A stretch of 64,000 nucleotides of DNA from Clostridium bowmanii (GTDB taxonomy: Bacteria > Bacillota > Clostridia > Clostridiales > Clostridiaceae): NCBI RefSeq assembly GCF_018861315.1, contig NZ_JAHLDL010000018.1, positions 1 to 64,000 on the forward strand. Reading direction: 5' to 3'. Position numbers and translations under genes: made by a program. This document shows, piece by piece, positions 38,854 through 47,860 of this stretch (position 1 is the stretch's first letter; each line of letters opens with the position of its first letter). A model generated the notes under the pieces. That model did not search any database. It saw only the letters and a list, made by a program, of their open reading frames with translations, and was not told the origin of the DNA.

Positions 38854-38905
38854 AAAAAAAGCCCATCAAAATAAAGCATAACACTTTATAATAACGCGGC
38901 TCATA
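38854..38905 (-). terminator. Terminator-like hairpin in the glpK leader
   Basis: On the minus strand AGCC...ATAAAG pairs with CTTTAT...GGCT and is followed by seven T, 55 nt before glpK. Glycerol genes in Firmicutes can be controlled by the antiterminator GlpP at such sites; whether that applies here is unproven. Confidence 0.4.
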
Positions 38906-39026
38906 TTCTTTGCCTTTTATTATTTATTACTGAATTAAGTATAACTGATTATTAAACCTTTTGCAATGTAAATGGTTTCCTTTGACTAAATAAAACAAGC
39001 TCATTTATTCACTATCATAGTCCGTT

Positions 39027-40094
39027 TTATTTTAATTCCACACTATTTTTATAATTTGCAGTAAAGTACTCACCTTTTTTCATCATAATATGTCCTGAAG
39101 AGTAAGGCATGCCTTCTATAGTAATGTATACTTTATCTACACCATAATACGCGCCAAGAGTATTTGTAATACACTGCAGAATCATGCCTTCATATCCGGA
39201 GCCTGCATTCATTTCACTAACCAATTCCTTTGTGAAATCCACATAAACCGTATTATCCTTATTTAAATAAAGACTTTTTATTTTAACATTAGGGCCAAGT
39301 ACTTTTCCAAAGTCCCCTTTAGGTAAATCTTTAAAAGCCTTTTCAAAAATAATCTTTGTTATATCGTTTGTTTTAAAAGAAAGTTCCTTATTTACAAAAT
39401 ATAGTTTTTCATCAATTGCATTAGGATAATAAAATTTTACTTTTTGAGTTAATGGACTCTCTTTTTCTACTTTGCTTAAAACAGAAGTAATCTCATCAGC
39501 ATCTTTTATAACAAATGCTGTTTTAACTAACCCAACATTTGGTGCATAATAGTCTAAATTCTTACCTTCTTTATTCTCTGTAGTAACCTCAAGTGTTTTA
39601 TATTTGCCCAAAGGTGTTGTAACTTCTACATCCACATTTGATATATATCGTTTTCTATTGTCATAGAGTGTCCAAGTGGTTCCTTTTATTAATGGTTCTT
39701 TCAATAAGATTTCTTCATTATTGCTAGGGTTTTGGGTTAAATTTTCTCTATAATAACATTCAGATTTAGCTAAAAGCATTGTCAACTTTCCATCTTTATT
39801 CTCTAACACCTTAACAGTTTCTGTACCACCATTATTAGATCTTAGTTGAACGCGATTTCCAGTTAAATAATCTACAAAAACATTATAAGATGCATATTCA
39901 TTTCCCTTACCCTCATACACATATTCAGAGTTTTCACTAAAAGAAAAATAATCCTTAATGGTAGGTGCCACCTGAGTTACAATTGGAACTGTTTTCACTT
40001 CACTAGGCACAGGAACCACAGCCTTCTTGTCTGAGCAACTGCTTAGTAATACAAGTGAAAGGATCAAGCTAGTAATTAGCACAAGCTTCTTCAT
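39027..40094 (-). CDS. GerMN-domain lipoprotein
   Basis: A 355-residue exported lipoprotein: a signal peptide with lipobox LSSC (Cys near 20), a central region of unknown fold (about 45-225) and a C-terminal GerMN domain (LYLNKDNTVYVDFTKEL... to the GMPYSSGHI segment). GerMN domains occur in spore germination and cell-wall-linked proteins, where they probably bind other exported components. ATG follows AAGGAGG. It likely sits on the outer face of the membrane. No germination partners are adjacent. Confidence 0.85.
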   Translation of the reverse strand: MKKLVLITSLILSLVLLSSCSDKKAVVPVPSEVKTVPIVTQVAPTIKDYFSFSENSEYVYEGKGNEYASYNVFVDYLTGNRVQLRSNNGGTETVKVLENKDGKLTMLLAKSECYYRENLTQNPSNNEEILLKEPLIKGTTWTLYDNRKRYISNVDVEVTTPLGKYKTLEVTTENKEGKNLDYYAPNVGLVKTAFVIKDADEITSVLSKVEKESPLTQKVKFYYPNAIDEKLYFVNKELSFKTNDITKIIFEKAFKDLPKGDFGKVLGPNVKIKSLYLNKDNTVYVDFTKELVSEMNAGSGYEGMILQCITNTLGAYYGVDKVYITIEGMPYSSGHIMMKKGEYFTANYKNSVELK

Positions 40095-40236
40095 TTTCTT
40101 TCCTCCTTTAGGCTTATTTTAATATTATTATACATCTTCTAAACTTTTATTCCAATATCACTTTTAAAACAAATTTTTTACCATATAAGTTTAGCCTTAA
40201 CTTTCTCTATTTCACAACATACACCAAAAAAAGAGC

Positions 40237-40658
40237 ACAAAAAAATAGAAGCTAATTACCCATATATTAATCCCGATGGGGTTAGCTTCTATTTCCTAAT
40301 AAAATCTTCTTTCAATAACTTTCTCCTAACAATTTCCCGCTCATAAATAATATTGTTTTTAATATTGTTGTTTTTAAACTCTTAAGGTTTAATTGGTACG
40401 GGTAACTTTTAATTTTTTCTTACTTCCGCTGATTCAGCAATTTTGATACAATATTTGATGCAATTCTTCTCAATATACAAACCAATTTAGTTTCTTATAC
40501 TTGGTGTAACCACCCCGCTTTCATTTAAAATAAAAGTTTTTTTAATATTATTAATTTTTGGGCCACACCCTTTCTTTTTTAAGATTATTTTATTGTTTTT
40601 TAATATTTTGATACACACTCTGAATGGAAAGCTTTCTTCTTTGTGTAACTTTAGTATA
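40237..40658 (-). ncRNA. Orphan transcription unit, candidate structured RNA
   Basis: A consensus promoter on the minus strand (TTGACA 40676-40681, 17 nt, TATACT 40653-40658) drives into about 400 nt that contain no convincing gene and end at a strong intrinsic terminator (12-bp arms at 40244-40255 and 40282-40293, then nine T). The interval holds internal pairing such as GGTGT...ACACC around 40503-40570. A 64-codon frame begins on the -35 box itself and has no ribosome site. A regulatory RNA or a lost gene are both possible. Confidence 0.45.
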
Positions 40659-40681
40659 CAAGCCTTCTTGAAATTTGTCAA
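40653..40681 (-). promoter_or_regulatory. Consensus SigA promoter
   Basis: TTGACA - 17 nt - TATACT on the minus strand, one of the best matches to consensus in the window. Confidence 0.8.
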
Positions 40682-40800
40682 TAGCTATTACTAATTAACA
40701 TTATGAATAGTTAGTGAATTATTCTGACAATTATTAGGTTTCATATATTTACAGCTGCCACAACAAGACTTGTTATAACATCTATATGGGGAAATGGTCA

Positions 40801-40826
40801 AAAAAAATCACCCCCTTTTGAGGAGG
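40801..40826 (-). terminator. Terminator of the MFS gene
   Basis: CCTCC pairs with GGGGG (one G-U) around TCAAAA on the minus strand, followed after a few bases by a T-run. Short but well placed after the stop. Confidence 0.55.
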
Positions 40827-40831
40827 CTTTA

Positions 40832-42271
40832 TTATTCTAAGATACTGTTTTTTAAATTTGCATTAAATATGAAAGAAAGTGCAAGGGATGCTAAAGCAAT
40901 TATGATAAATGCCATAAACACCTCATGAAGACCTGAATTTACAGATAACTTTATCTGATGGAGACTCACTCCACTACTTAAAGTTGACTGAGAATACAAA
41001 TTGTCTGGTTGTATACCCTTTATTCCTAAATCATTAAAATATTTAACTATATTGGTATTTAATATACTTCCAAAAATGCTTACACCTATAGTTTGTCCTA
41101 GTGTACGCAACAGAGAATTCGCAGCTGTAGCTGCTCCCCTTTTGCTATGTCCCACAGATTCCTGTATTACTATTGTTAATGTAGTAAAAGCTCCACCAAA
41201 ACCTAATCCCATAATAAACCCATAAGCTATAACCGATATTAGTGGGGATTCAATGCTCAAAGTTGATAGAAATCCACAACTAATAAGCAAAATGAGAGTG
41301 GATATCCCAATTACTATTCTCTCCCCATATTTAGGAATGGCTTTTGACAAAATAAATGAAGATAGAAGCCATGCCATAGACATCGGTGCCATAGACACTC
41401 CGGAAACTGTAGCACCAAATCCTAAAATGTTTTGCATATATATAGGTAAGTAAACCTCCACTCCTATTAAGATTCCTGCTGCTAAAAAGGTTATACCATT
41501 TACTATAGTGCTAGCTTTTGTAAAAATCTCAAAAGGTATAATAGGCTCCTCTGCACTTTTTTCCACAAAATAAAATAGGATTAATATTACAATTGTAACC
41601 ATTAAAGCTATTAAAATATTATTTCTTCCACCAGATAAAATTCCTAGTAAAAAAGTTATAATTGCAAGTGAAAATAACAAACTCCCTACATAATCTATGC
41701 TATGTTTCTTTCTTTCAAAAGTTTCAATTAGATTCTTTTGTAAAAGCACTATGGATATTATCCCAAAAGGTACATTTATAAAGAAGATCCAATTCCATGA
41801 AAGATTTTCTATTAAAAATCCGCCTAAAAAAGGTCCAGTTAAACTCGCTATTCCCCATACTGTGCTTAACCATCCTTGAATCTTTGGTCTTTCCTCCAAT
41901 GTAAAAATATCACCTATTATCGTATAGGTAACTGTGAATATTGCTCCTGCTCCCAGTCCTTGAACTGCACGGAAAGCTATAAGCTGGTACATACTTTGCG
42001 ATATTCCACAAAGACAACTCCCTATCAAAAAAATTATTATTCCAATAGAAAGAATATTTTTTCTTCCATATAAATCAGATAATTTTCCATATATCGGTGT
42101 TGAAATAGCCGATGTCAATAAATAAGCTGCAAAAACCCAACTTATTAGCTGAAATCCATTTAATTCTTTAACTATAGTGGGTATGGCGGTAGTTATAACT
42201 GTTCCCTCTACAGCTGCAAGAAACATTGATACCATTAATGCAATGACTATACTTGTTTTTTTCGATTCCAT
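40832..42271 (-). CDS. DHA2-type MFS drug efflux transporter (14 TM)
   Basis: A 479-residue membrane protein with 14 predicted spans of the EmrB/QacA family. Motif A (GKLSDLYGRKNI), motif C-like GIASLTGPFLGGFLI and the WNWIFFINVPFG loop are clear. It should export drugs or organic compounds by proton antiport. The ATG at 42271 is chosen, 9 nt after AAGGAAGGG; a longer frame upstream would cover that site. No TetR or MarR regulator is adjacent. The substrate is unknown. Confidence 0.92.
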   Translation of the reverse strand: MESKKTSIVIALMVSMFLAAVEGTVITTAIPTIVKELNGFQLISWVFAAYLLTSAISTPIYGKLSDLYGRKNILSIGIIIFLIGSCLCGISQSMYQLIAFRAVQGLGAGAIFTVTYTIIGDIFTLEERPKIQGWLSTVWGIASLTGPFLGGFLIENLSWNWIFFINVPFGIISIVLLQKNLIETFERKKHSIDYVGSLLFSLAIITFLLGILSGGRNNILIALMVTIVILILFYFVEKSAEEPIIPFEIFTKASTIVNGITFLAAGILIGVEVYLPIYMQNILGFGATVSGVSMAPMSMAWLLSSFILSKAIPKYGERIVIGISTLILLISCGFLSTLSIESPLISVIAYGFIMGLGFGGAFTTLTIVIQESVGHSKRGAATAANSLLRTLGQTIGVSIFGSILNTNIVKYFNDLGIKGIQPDNLYSQSTLSSGVSLHQIKLSVNSGLHEVFMAFIIIALASLALSFIFNANLKNSILE

Positions 42272-42380
42272 CCTTTGTGTCCCTTCCTTTAATGTAATGA
42301 TTATCATTTCTATTTAATGCCTGCAAAAAATTAACGACAAATACTATTTTATCATTAATCCATAAAATTTGCACTGTAAA

Positions 42381-42432
42381 TAAAAAGAAAAAAAGTATAT
42401 ATTACTATATATACTTTTTTTGCGTATAAAAT
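42381..42432. repeat. Short foldback copy acting as bidirectional terminator
   Basis: AAAAAAAGTATATA and its complement form a compact hairpin flanked by AAAAAGA and GCGTATAAAA. The same outer sequences border the long foldback element at 47601-47793, so this looks like a version with the middle missing. It sits right after the SGNH-like gene stop and would terminate in both directions. Confidence 0.7.
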
Positions 42433-42435
42433 GTA

Positions 42436-43491
42436 TTATTTAGATTTATTTTCTTCATTATCAATAAGTGTTTGTTGTGCTTTTAAATATCTCTGGTAAT
42501 CAGATTCCCATTTTTTAAATTCTGTATCAGTACGATGATCAGTTATGGTATAGTTTTCTTTTAAAAATCCTCCTAAACTGGAACTTACTTTTCTAGAACC
42601 AGAAATATTTAGATGACCTGTATTAAACATGTCTGTTTTAAAATCAAACCCAAGTTCATCTGTCATTTTGTTATAGTTAATGAAGGGGATGTTATTATTT
42701 TTTGAAATTTCTGCTACCTTATTAAACATCTTAGCAGGTTCTGTCTCCCAATGATCTGATGTAGCCGTACTATTATAATCATGAGGAGTAGAGGTGAAAA
42801 TTAATTTGAAACCTTCTTTTTTGGATAGGGCAATAATTTTATTCAGATATTCTTCAGGCTTTGGTAAAAGGTCCACCGTTCCTGTCGCTAACGTATCTGA
42901 AGTGTTTTCTTTTCCATACTCAACAATTCCAGCATCAAATCCTTTTTCATAATAAGCATTTGTTGGATCAAACTCAAAATCATTTTTTGTTAACTCCTTC
43001 CAACGGTCATGATATTTGAAAATTGGAAATATATAGTTAAGCCATTGGTTTCTGGGTGTGCAGTTAATAATAGCATCTAGTTTATTAAATGAAAACTTTA
43101 CGTTATCCAAAACATTTCTTACATATCCCTCAGCCCCATACTCGTCAGTTAAGCCTAAATAATATAGATCTACTACAACAATTGGATTTTTATGATATTT
43201 TATAACATCCTTCAGTATATAATAGGTCACATCTATTGGTTGACCGCCAGTAGCATAATTAAAGCTGGTTATGCCATATTGATTCCATAATATATTAGGA
43301 CTTATTCCACTATTCATATGGCTAGACCCTAATAATACAACATCCAATTGGTCTTCTGTATTACCATATATGCCCTGTAATAACTTCTCACGATGGTTTG
43401 ATTTTATGATAAAAATGGAATTAAGAGCCATAATAATTACTAGCAATGTAATAGCAAAACTACACCCTTTTAAAAAAGCTTTTTTAACCAT
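42436..43491 (-). CDS. SGNH-like/DltD-type protein, partner of MBOAT acyltransferase
   Basis: The 351-residue protein has one N-terminal membrane anchor (residues 8-27) and an extracytoplasmic domain with DVVLLGSSHMNSG (Ser near 55 in a GDS-like block) and a late TGHLNISGSRK holding the Asp/His-type residues of SGNH hydrolases. Such proteins pair with MBOAT enzymes to O-acetylate or D-alanylate cell-surface polymers. ATG at 43491 lies 9 nt after AGGAGG; a longer frame would enter the MBOAT gene. It follows the MBOAT gene by 13 nt, so they form an operon. The acceptor polymer is unknown. Confidence 0.85.
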   Translation of the reverse strand: MVKKAFLKGCSFAITLLVIIMALNSIFIIKSNHREKLLQGIYGNTEDQLDVVLLGSSHMNSGISPNILWNQYGITSFNYATGGQPIDVTYYILKDVIKYHKNPIVVVDLYYLGLTDEYGAEGYVRNVLDNVKFSFNKLDAIINCTPRNQWLNYIFPIFKYHDRWKELTKNDFEFDPTNAYYEKGFDAGIVEYGKENTSDTLATGTVDLLPKPEEYLNKIIALSKKEGFKLIFTSTPHDYNSTATSDHWETEPAKMFNKVAEISKNNNIPFINYNKMTDELGFDFKTDMFNTGHLNISGSRKVSSSLGGFLKENYTITDHRTDTEFKKWESDYQRYLKAQQTLIDNEENKSK

Positions 43492-43504
43492 GGAAAGTGT
43501 CCTC

Positions 43505-44992
43505 CTAAAATTGTGAATATATAAACTGTTGCATACTATATCCTGGTCCATACATTCCAAAGACTAAGATAACTAGAACTACAACTAAGTATATAACCCA
43601 TCTAAACATTATATTTTGTCTCGATAGTTGATCTCTTAAACTTATTCTTCTTTGCATAATATCTACTATTATAATTAAAACTAAACCAATAATTACAATT
43701 AAAAAGTCCTTTAAATCTAATCCTAATTTAAATATAGAACCATTTGTAAGCATCCAAGGGTTAAAATAAAAAGAGTTTTTAATTATTGTTATAGCACCTA
43801 AAAATGAAGTAGCTCTAAAAAATATCCATGCAAAATTAACAAGCATAAATGTAATTATCATTTGACCTAATTTGCAGCTAAATACTTCTGTTTTAATTTT
43901 AAAAGTTCTTATTGCCTTTTCTTTTATCGGTTTAAGAAGATAGGCTGAAATTTGATAAAATCCATGAAGCCCGCCCCATATAATAAAATTTGTGGTAGCT
44001 CCGTGCCATAAACCACTTACTAAAAATACAATCATAATATTATAATAAGTTCTTAATTTGCCACGCCTGTTCCCACCTAGTGGAAAATATAAATAATCCT
44101 TAAACCAACTAGTAAGTGAAATGTGCCAACGACTCCAAAATTGTTTTATTGATTTGGACAAGTAAGGTTGTTTAAAATTATTAGTTACTTTAAAGCCTAA
44201 AATCTGAGCTGCCCCTCTTGCTATATCTGAATAGGACATGAAATCACAGTAAATTTGAAAAGTGAAAAATACAGTGGCTATTACTGTGGCTAACCCTTTA
44301 TAATCGTTAGGGTTACTATAAACAGTATTAACAAGTACTGCTAATCTATCTGCTACTACTAGTTTTACAAAAGCACCCCATAACATCAACAAAAGACCAT
44401 TTTTAACTCTATCATAATCAAAAGTATGTTTTTCATCAAACTGATGTATCATATTCTTGGATTTTTCAATAGGTCCAGATACCACGGTAGGAAAGAATGA
44501 TAAAAACAGTGCAAATTTTCCAATGTTTTTCTCTGCTTCAACATCTTTTCTATAAACATCTACAAGATAACTTATGGCTTGAAGAGTATAGAAGGATATT
44601 CCTAAGGGTAATAAATATCTAAAATATGGCATATGAAATGATATACTAAATATATTTAGTACTCGTGTTAAACTGGTGTTAAAAAAGTTATAATATTTAA
44701 ATAAAAGTAAAATGCCTAAATTACTAGAAAGACAGGCAAAAACCCAGAATTTCTTAAGTTGCCTTGATTTTTTTTCATTACTTAGCTTATTTGCATTTTC
44801 TATTAATAATCCACTTAAATACGTAATAATAGTAGATATTACTATAAATATTGCATATTTAGGGTTCACACTCATATAAAAGCAATAACTACATATTAAC
44901 AACCAGAGCCATCGAAATTTATTTGGAATTGCAAAATATATAGTAGCGATAGCTAGAAAAAATATTAAAAAAGTTATTGATGTAAACTGCAT
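43505..44992 (-). CDS. MBOAT family O-acyltransferase (AlgI-like)
   Basis: A 495-residue polytopic protein with the AlgI/DltB-type motifs: FFPTVVSGPIEKS, SDIARGAAQILGF, FWSRWHISLTSWFKDYLYFPLGGNR and the catalytic-His GLWHGATTNF near 328. It moves acyl groups from a cytoplasmic donor across the membrane to an SGNH partner or polymer. No dltA or dltC homologues are present, so acetylation of an exported polysaccharide or teichoic acid is likelier than D-alanylation. AAGGTAAATGG precedes ATG. Confidence 0.93.
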   Translation of the reverse strand: MQFTSITFLIFFLAIATIYFAIPNKFRWLWLLICSYCFYMSVNPKYAIFIVISTIITYLSGLLIENANKLSNEKKSRQLKKFWVFACLSSNLGILLLFKYYNFFNTSLTRVLNIFSISFHMPYFRYLLPLGISFYTLQAISYLVDVYRKDVEAEKNIGKFALFLSFFPTVVSGPIEKSKNMIHQFDEKHTFDYDRVKNGLLLMLWGAFVKLVVADRLAVLVNTVYSNPNDYKGLATVIATVFFTFQIYCDFMSYSDIARGAAQILGFKVTNNFKQPYLSKSIKQFWSRWHISLTSWFKDYLYFPLGGNRRGKLRTYYNIMIVFLVSGLWHGATTNFIIWGGLHGFYQISAYLLKPIKEKAIRTFKIKTEVFSCKLGQMIITFMLVNFAWIFFRATSFLGAITIIKNSFYFNPWMLTNGSIFKLGLDLKDFLIVIIGLVLIIIVDIMQRRISLRDQLSRQNIMFRWVIYLVVVLVILVFGMYGPGYSMQQFIYSQF

Positions 44993-45311
44993 CCATTTAC
45001 CTTCTTTCTTTTGTTAGTGATGTTTATAGACATAATCCTACAAATTATATTAACTTCACTATTATAGCAATAAATGTATTATAACTACAAGTATATTATG
45101 CTTACAATTATTAAGTAAAATTAAAATTTAAATATAATTAAATTATTTTAAGCTAAAAAAATAACACTAACTTTAAGCCAGTGCTAACCTTTAACATCTA
45201 TTTTACAAGGGGCTTATAGGGGGTTCCTATATTATTATAATAAACTTTATATGTGACAATTTCATGTCACATATGATAATGAATTATGAACATAACCTTT
45301 GACTGATTTTT
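44993..45311. other. Gene-free region upstream of the MBOAT operon
   Basis: About 320 bp without ORF. It contains a minus-strand terminator-like hairpin (GTTAGCACT/AGTGTTA then seven T, about 45157-45190) and a TATGTGACA/TGTCACATA palindrome with a 6-nt loop (45250-45273) that could be a protein-binding site. Confidence 0.5.
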
Positions 45312-45437
45312 TTATACTGTAAATTTGCCTGCTATTTTATCTAATACAATTACCCGTTCTTCTAATTATTCTACAGTTTTTGATACATTTTTAATTCCTG
45401 CCTCTTGTTCTTTCGTAGTTGTAGCAACTTGTTTCAT
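45312..45437 (-). pseudogene. Fossil of a methyl-accepting chemotaxis protein C-terminus
   Basis: On the minus strand MKQVATTTKEQEAGIKNVSK followed by TVE, a TAA stop, then LEERVIVLDKIAGKFTV is the typical C-terminal end of MCP signalling domains (VATTTxEQxxGIxxVSKTVExL...). It has an internal stop and no upstream sequence. Only about 42 codons remain; no other chemotaxis gene is nearby. Confidence 0.75.
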
Positions 45438-45465
45438 TGATTAATTTACAAGAGAGCGCAAAAAT

Positions 45466-45503
45466 AAGAGTGTTGATGAAAACACAGTTCTCATCAACAC
45501 TCT
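45466..45503 (-). terminator. Terminator of the L25/Ctc gene
   Basis: A 14-bp stem (AAGAGTGTTGATGA and complement) with a 10-nt loop; on the minus strand followed by ATTTTTG. Confidence 0.88.
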
Positions 45504-45553
45504 TATAAGCTTTATGTTGTATATGCTATATGATATTAGATAAAATAATCTAA

Positions 45554-46165
45554 TTAAGCCTCAACTACAGGTTCAGTAGCAACAATAGGTTCTTCAACAA
45601 CTGCTTCTTCCTCTTCTTCAACTACTTCTTTAATTGGAATTATAGCTGCGTATATTTGATCTTCTTCATCAGTGACTTTTATTTTTTCATCTAAATCAAA
45701 ATCTTTTAGTGTAACTGTATCTCCAAGTTTTTTATCTGATATATCAACACTTACTGAATCAGGCATTAAAGCCATGTTTCCAAAAACATCTATTTCAGAT
45801 TTATGAACTTGCAATTGAAGTAGATTGTCTAAAACATTCTCTTCACCCTTAAAAATAATAGGTAATTGTAATTTTATTTCATGATCTGTAGAAACAATTT
45901 GTATGTCTATATGGTTAATTTTTGCTGATACAGGATGTCTTTGAATTTCTTTTACAAATCCAAATTTCTTGTCTTCTCCGTATTTAACCCATACTTTCGC
46001 ATTAGAACCATGTTTTCCAAGAATCTTTTTTAGAGGTACTAATTCAAACTTTACAGATATTGGTTCTTCAACATCGCCATAAATTATACCTGCAATAAAA
46101 CCTTCTTCGTTAAATTTTTTCTTTCCTGGAACTCTTTCAAATGCATTTAAAATAACTTTTTCCAT
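45554..46165 (-). CDS. ctc: Ribosomal protein L25 / general stress protein Ctc
   Basis: The 203-residue long form of bL25: an N-terminal 5S-rRNA-binding domain (about 1-90, with GIIYGDVEEPISVKF and HPVSAKINHIDIQ) and a C-terminal beta domain ending in an acidic tail (EEEEEAVVEEP). It binds 5S rRNA in the large subunit and in Firmicutes is induced by stress. AGAGGAG is 8 nt before the ATG. The leader carries two tandem identical hairpins. Confidence 0.95.
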   Translation of the reverse strand: MEKVILNAFERVPGKKKFNEEGFIAGIIYGDVEEPISVKFELVPLKKILGKHGSNAKVWVKYGEDKKFGFVKEIQRHPVSAKINHIDIQIVSTDHEIKLQLPIIFKGEENVLDNLLQLQVHKSEIDVFGNMALMPDSVSVDISDKKLGDTVTLKDFDLDEKIKVTDEEDQIYAAIIPIKEVVEEEEEAVVEEPIVATEPVVEA

Positions 46166-46180
46166 AATAATACACTCCTC

Positions 46181-46215
46181 TTGGCTTATAAAGCCATTCT
46201 TTGGCTTATAAAGCC
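46181..46215 (-). promoter_or_regulatory. Tandem identical hairpins in the ctc leader
   Basis: TTGGCTTATAAAGCC occurs twice at exactly 20-nt spacing. Each GGCTTTATAAGCC (minus strand) can fold on itself, and the copy nearer the gene ends immediately before the ribosome site AGAGGAG. Could influence translation or RNA stability. Confidence 0.5.
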
Positions 46216-46491
46216 CTTTTGCTTACTCTTTTGCATACATATGTTACCAATAATAATTTTCATACTATATTATATTCGTTTATAAATAAATGAAAAATCA
46301 ACTTTATTACTCAAAAGGTAACATTAGTAATTAAAACATACTTCTATTATAGCACATATTTGCAAACAGAAGTTATTCATTATTTTATGAGTTTTGTAAT
46401 ACAAATATACCAGTAGCCTAAAAAACACTTCAATTAATTCTTTTTAACTGATATAATCATAGATATATATATATTGATTGGAGGAATTACA

Positions 46492-47595
46492 TTGATTCCA
46501 TATAAAAAAATACCCTATATACAGCTTATCCCTATGATTATAATCACCTTTGTTCTTTTTAGAATAGTAAATAACATTGAAAATATAGGTTCAATATTTA
46601 ATAAAATTTCTTCTTTACTTACTTATTTTATTTGGGGATTTTTTATAGCTTATTTACTTAATCCACTTATGGTATATATTGAAAAGGAAACAAAAATAAA
46701 AAGAATTTATTGCATAGGCATAATTTACACATTATTTATAGGTCTAATATTCACAATAATATTTTTGGTCACTCCTAATCTTATTAAAAGTGCAGTGGAC
46801 TTATTTGATAATATTCCTGAATTTGCAGATAAATCGTATAAATGGTCTACTAATATTCTATCTGAAAATAAACTATTAAACAAATTCGATATTGCCTCTT
46901 ATTTAAAAGACTACCTTACTACTTTCAATAAAGACATATCCACATATTTTGCACCAGGTTTACAAATTATAATTGATTACCTCATGGGCTTTAGTTCTTT
47001 ATTTTTAAAATTAATGTCTGGAATAGTTATTTCAATTTACTACTTAATTGATAAAGAATCCATTATATTTAATTTCAAAAAGTTCATTTATTCCATCTTA
47101 AATGATACACATGCTCATAAGTTAATTAATTTCGCCAAAATAGTTAATACTACTTTTAAAAAATATTTTATCGGAAAAATAATAGATTCTATCATTTTTG
47201 CTACCATTACTTTCATTGGATTTATGCTATTAAAAATTCCTTATGCACTACCCTTTAGTTTAGTAATAGGGGTAACAAATATGATTCCTTACTTTGGAAA
47301 CATCATGGGAATGGTGCCAGCTACTATAATAACATTATTCTTTAGTCCCATAAAGTCTGTAGAGTTAATACTATTTGTTGTAACCTTAAGTAACATCGAT
47401 GGATGGTTCATACAACCAAAGATTATTGGAGATAAGGTTGGTATTAGTCCACTTCTTATAATACTCGGAATTGTTCTGGGTGGAGGACTTTTCGGGATTT
47501 TAGGAATGTTACTTGGAGTTCCAACTATAGCCTTAATAAAGATATTATTAGAAGAATTTATGGATAAAAAAACTGAAAACAAACAAATTAAATAA
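46492..47595 (+). CDS. AI-2E family transporter
   Basis: The 367-residue membrane protein has the AI-2E/PerM layout: paired N-terminal helices with FIWGFFIAYLLNPLMVYIE, a soluble middle, and the C-terminal motif VTNMIPYFGNIMG followed by GWFIQPKIIGDKVGISPLLIILGIVLGGGLFGILGMLLGVP. The family includes autoinducer exporters and ion antiporters; the substrate here is unknown. I use TTG 46492, 7 nt after GGAGG; the TTG 18 nt earlier overlaps that site. It is monocistronic. Confidence 0.88.
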   Translation: MIPYKKIPYIQLIPMIIITFVLFRIVNNIENIGSIFNKISSLLTYFIWGFFIAYLLNPLMVYIEKETKIKRIYCIGIIYTLFIGLIFTIIFLVTPNLIKSAVDLFDNIPEFADKSYKWSTNILSENKLLNKFDIASYLKDYLTTFNKDISTYFAPGLQIIIDYLMGFSSLFLKLMSGIVISIYYLIDKESIIFNFKKFIYSILNDTHAHKLINFAKIVNTTFKKYFIGKIIDSIIFATITFIGFMLLKIPYALPFSLVIGVTNMIPYFGNIMGMVPATIITLFFSPIKSVELILFVVTLSNIDGWFIQPKIIGDKVGISPLLIILGIVLGGGLFGILGMLLGVPTIALIKILLEEFMDKKTENKQIK

Positions 47596-47600
47596 AAAAG

Positions 47601-47793
47601 AAAAAAGTATATATTACTATTAATACATTCACTTCGCTAAGAACTACTAATTTTATTTTTAATTAATCTGCTAAAAAATATAAACTCGCTGCCTCGCTGA
47701 AACATATATTTTTCTTAACGCATATCAATTAAAAATAAAATAAGAAGTTCTAAAGCTCGCTTCAATGCATTATACGTAATATATACTTTTTTT
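47601..47793. mobile_element. Foldback (MITE-like) element, long imperfect inverted repeat
   Basis: The two halves are close inverted copies: from AAAAAAGTATATATTAC inward, both run through TTTTATTTTTAATT and CTCGCTG-type blocks, so the whole 193 bp can fold into a single hairpin. No ORF. It begins just after the stop of the AI-2E gene. Its outermost 20 bases match those of the short copy at 42381-42432. Confidence 0.7.
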
Positions 47794-47860
47794 GCGCATA
47801 AAAACATTTGTTAACAAATGAAAATTTATAAACAAAATTTCAGTAAATATTTTTCCATGT

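Noticed and set aside
40487-40681. 64-codon minus-strand ORF
   Set aside because: Its TTG start coincides with the -35 box of a consensus promoter, and no ribosome site exists.
45250-45273. CRP/FNR site
   Set aside because: The TGTGA and TCACA half-sites are 10 nt apart rather than 6, so the standard site does not fit.
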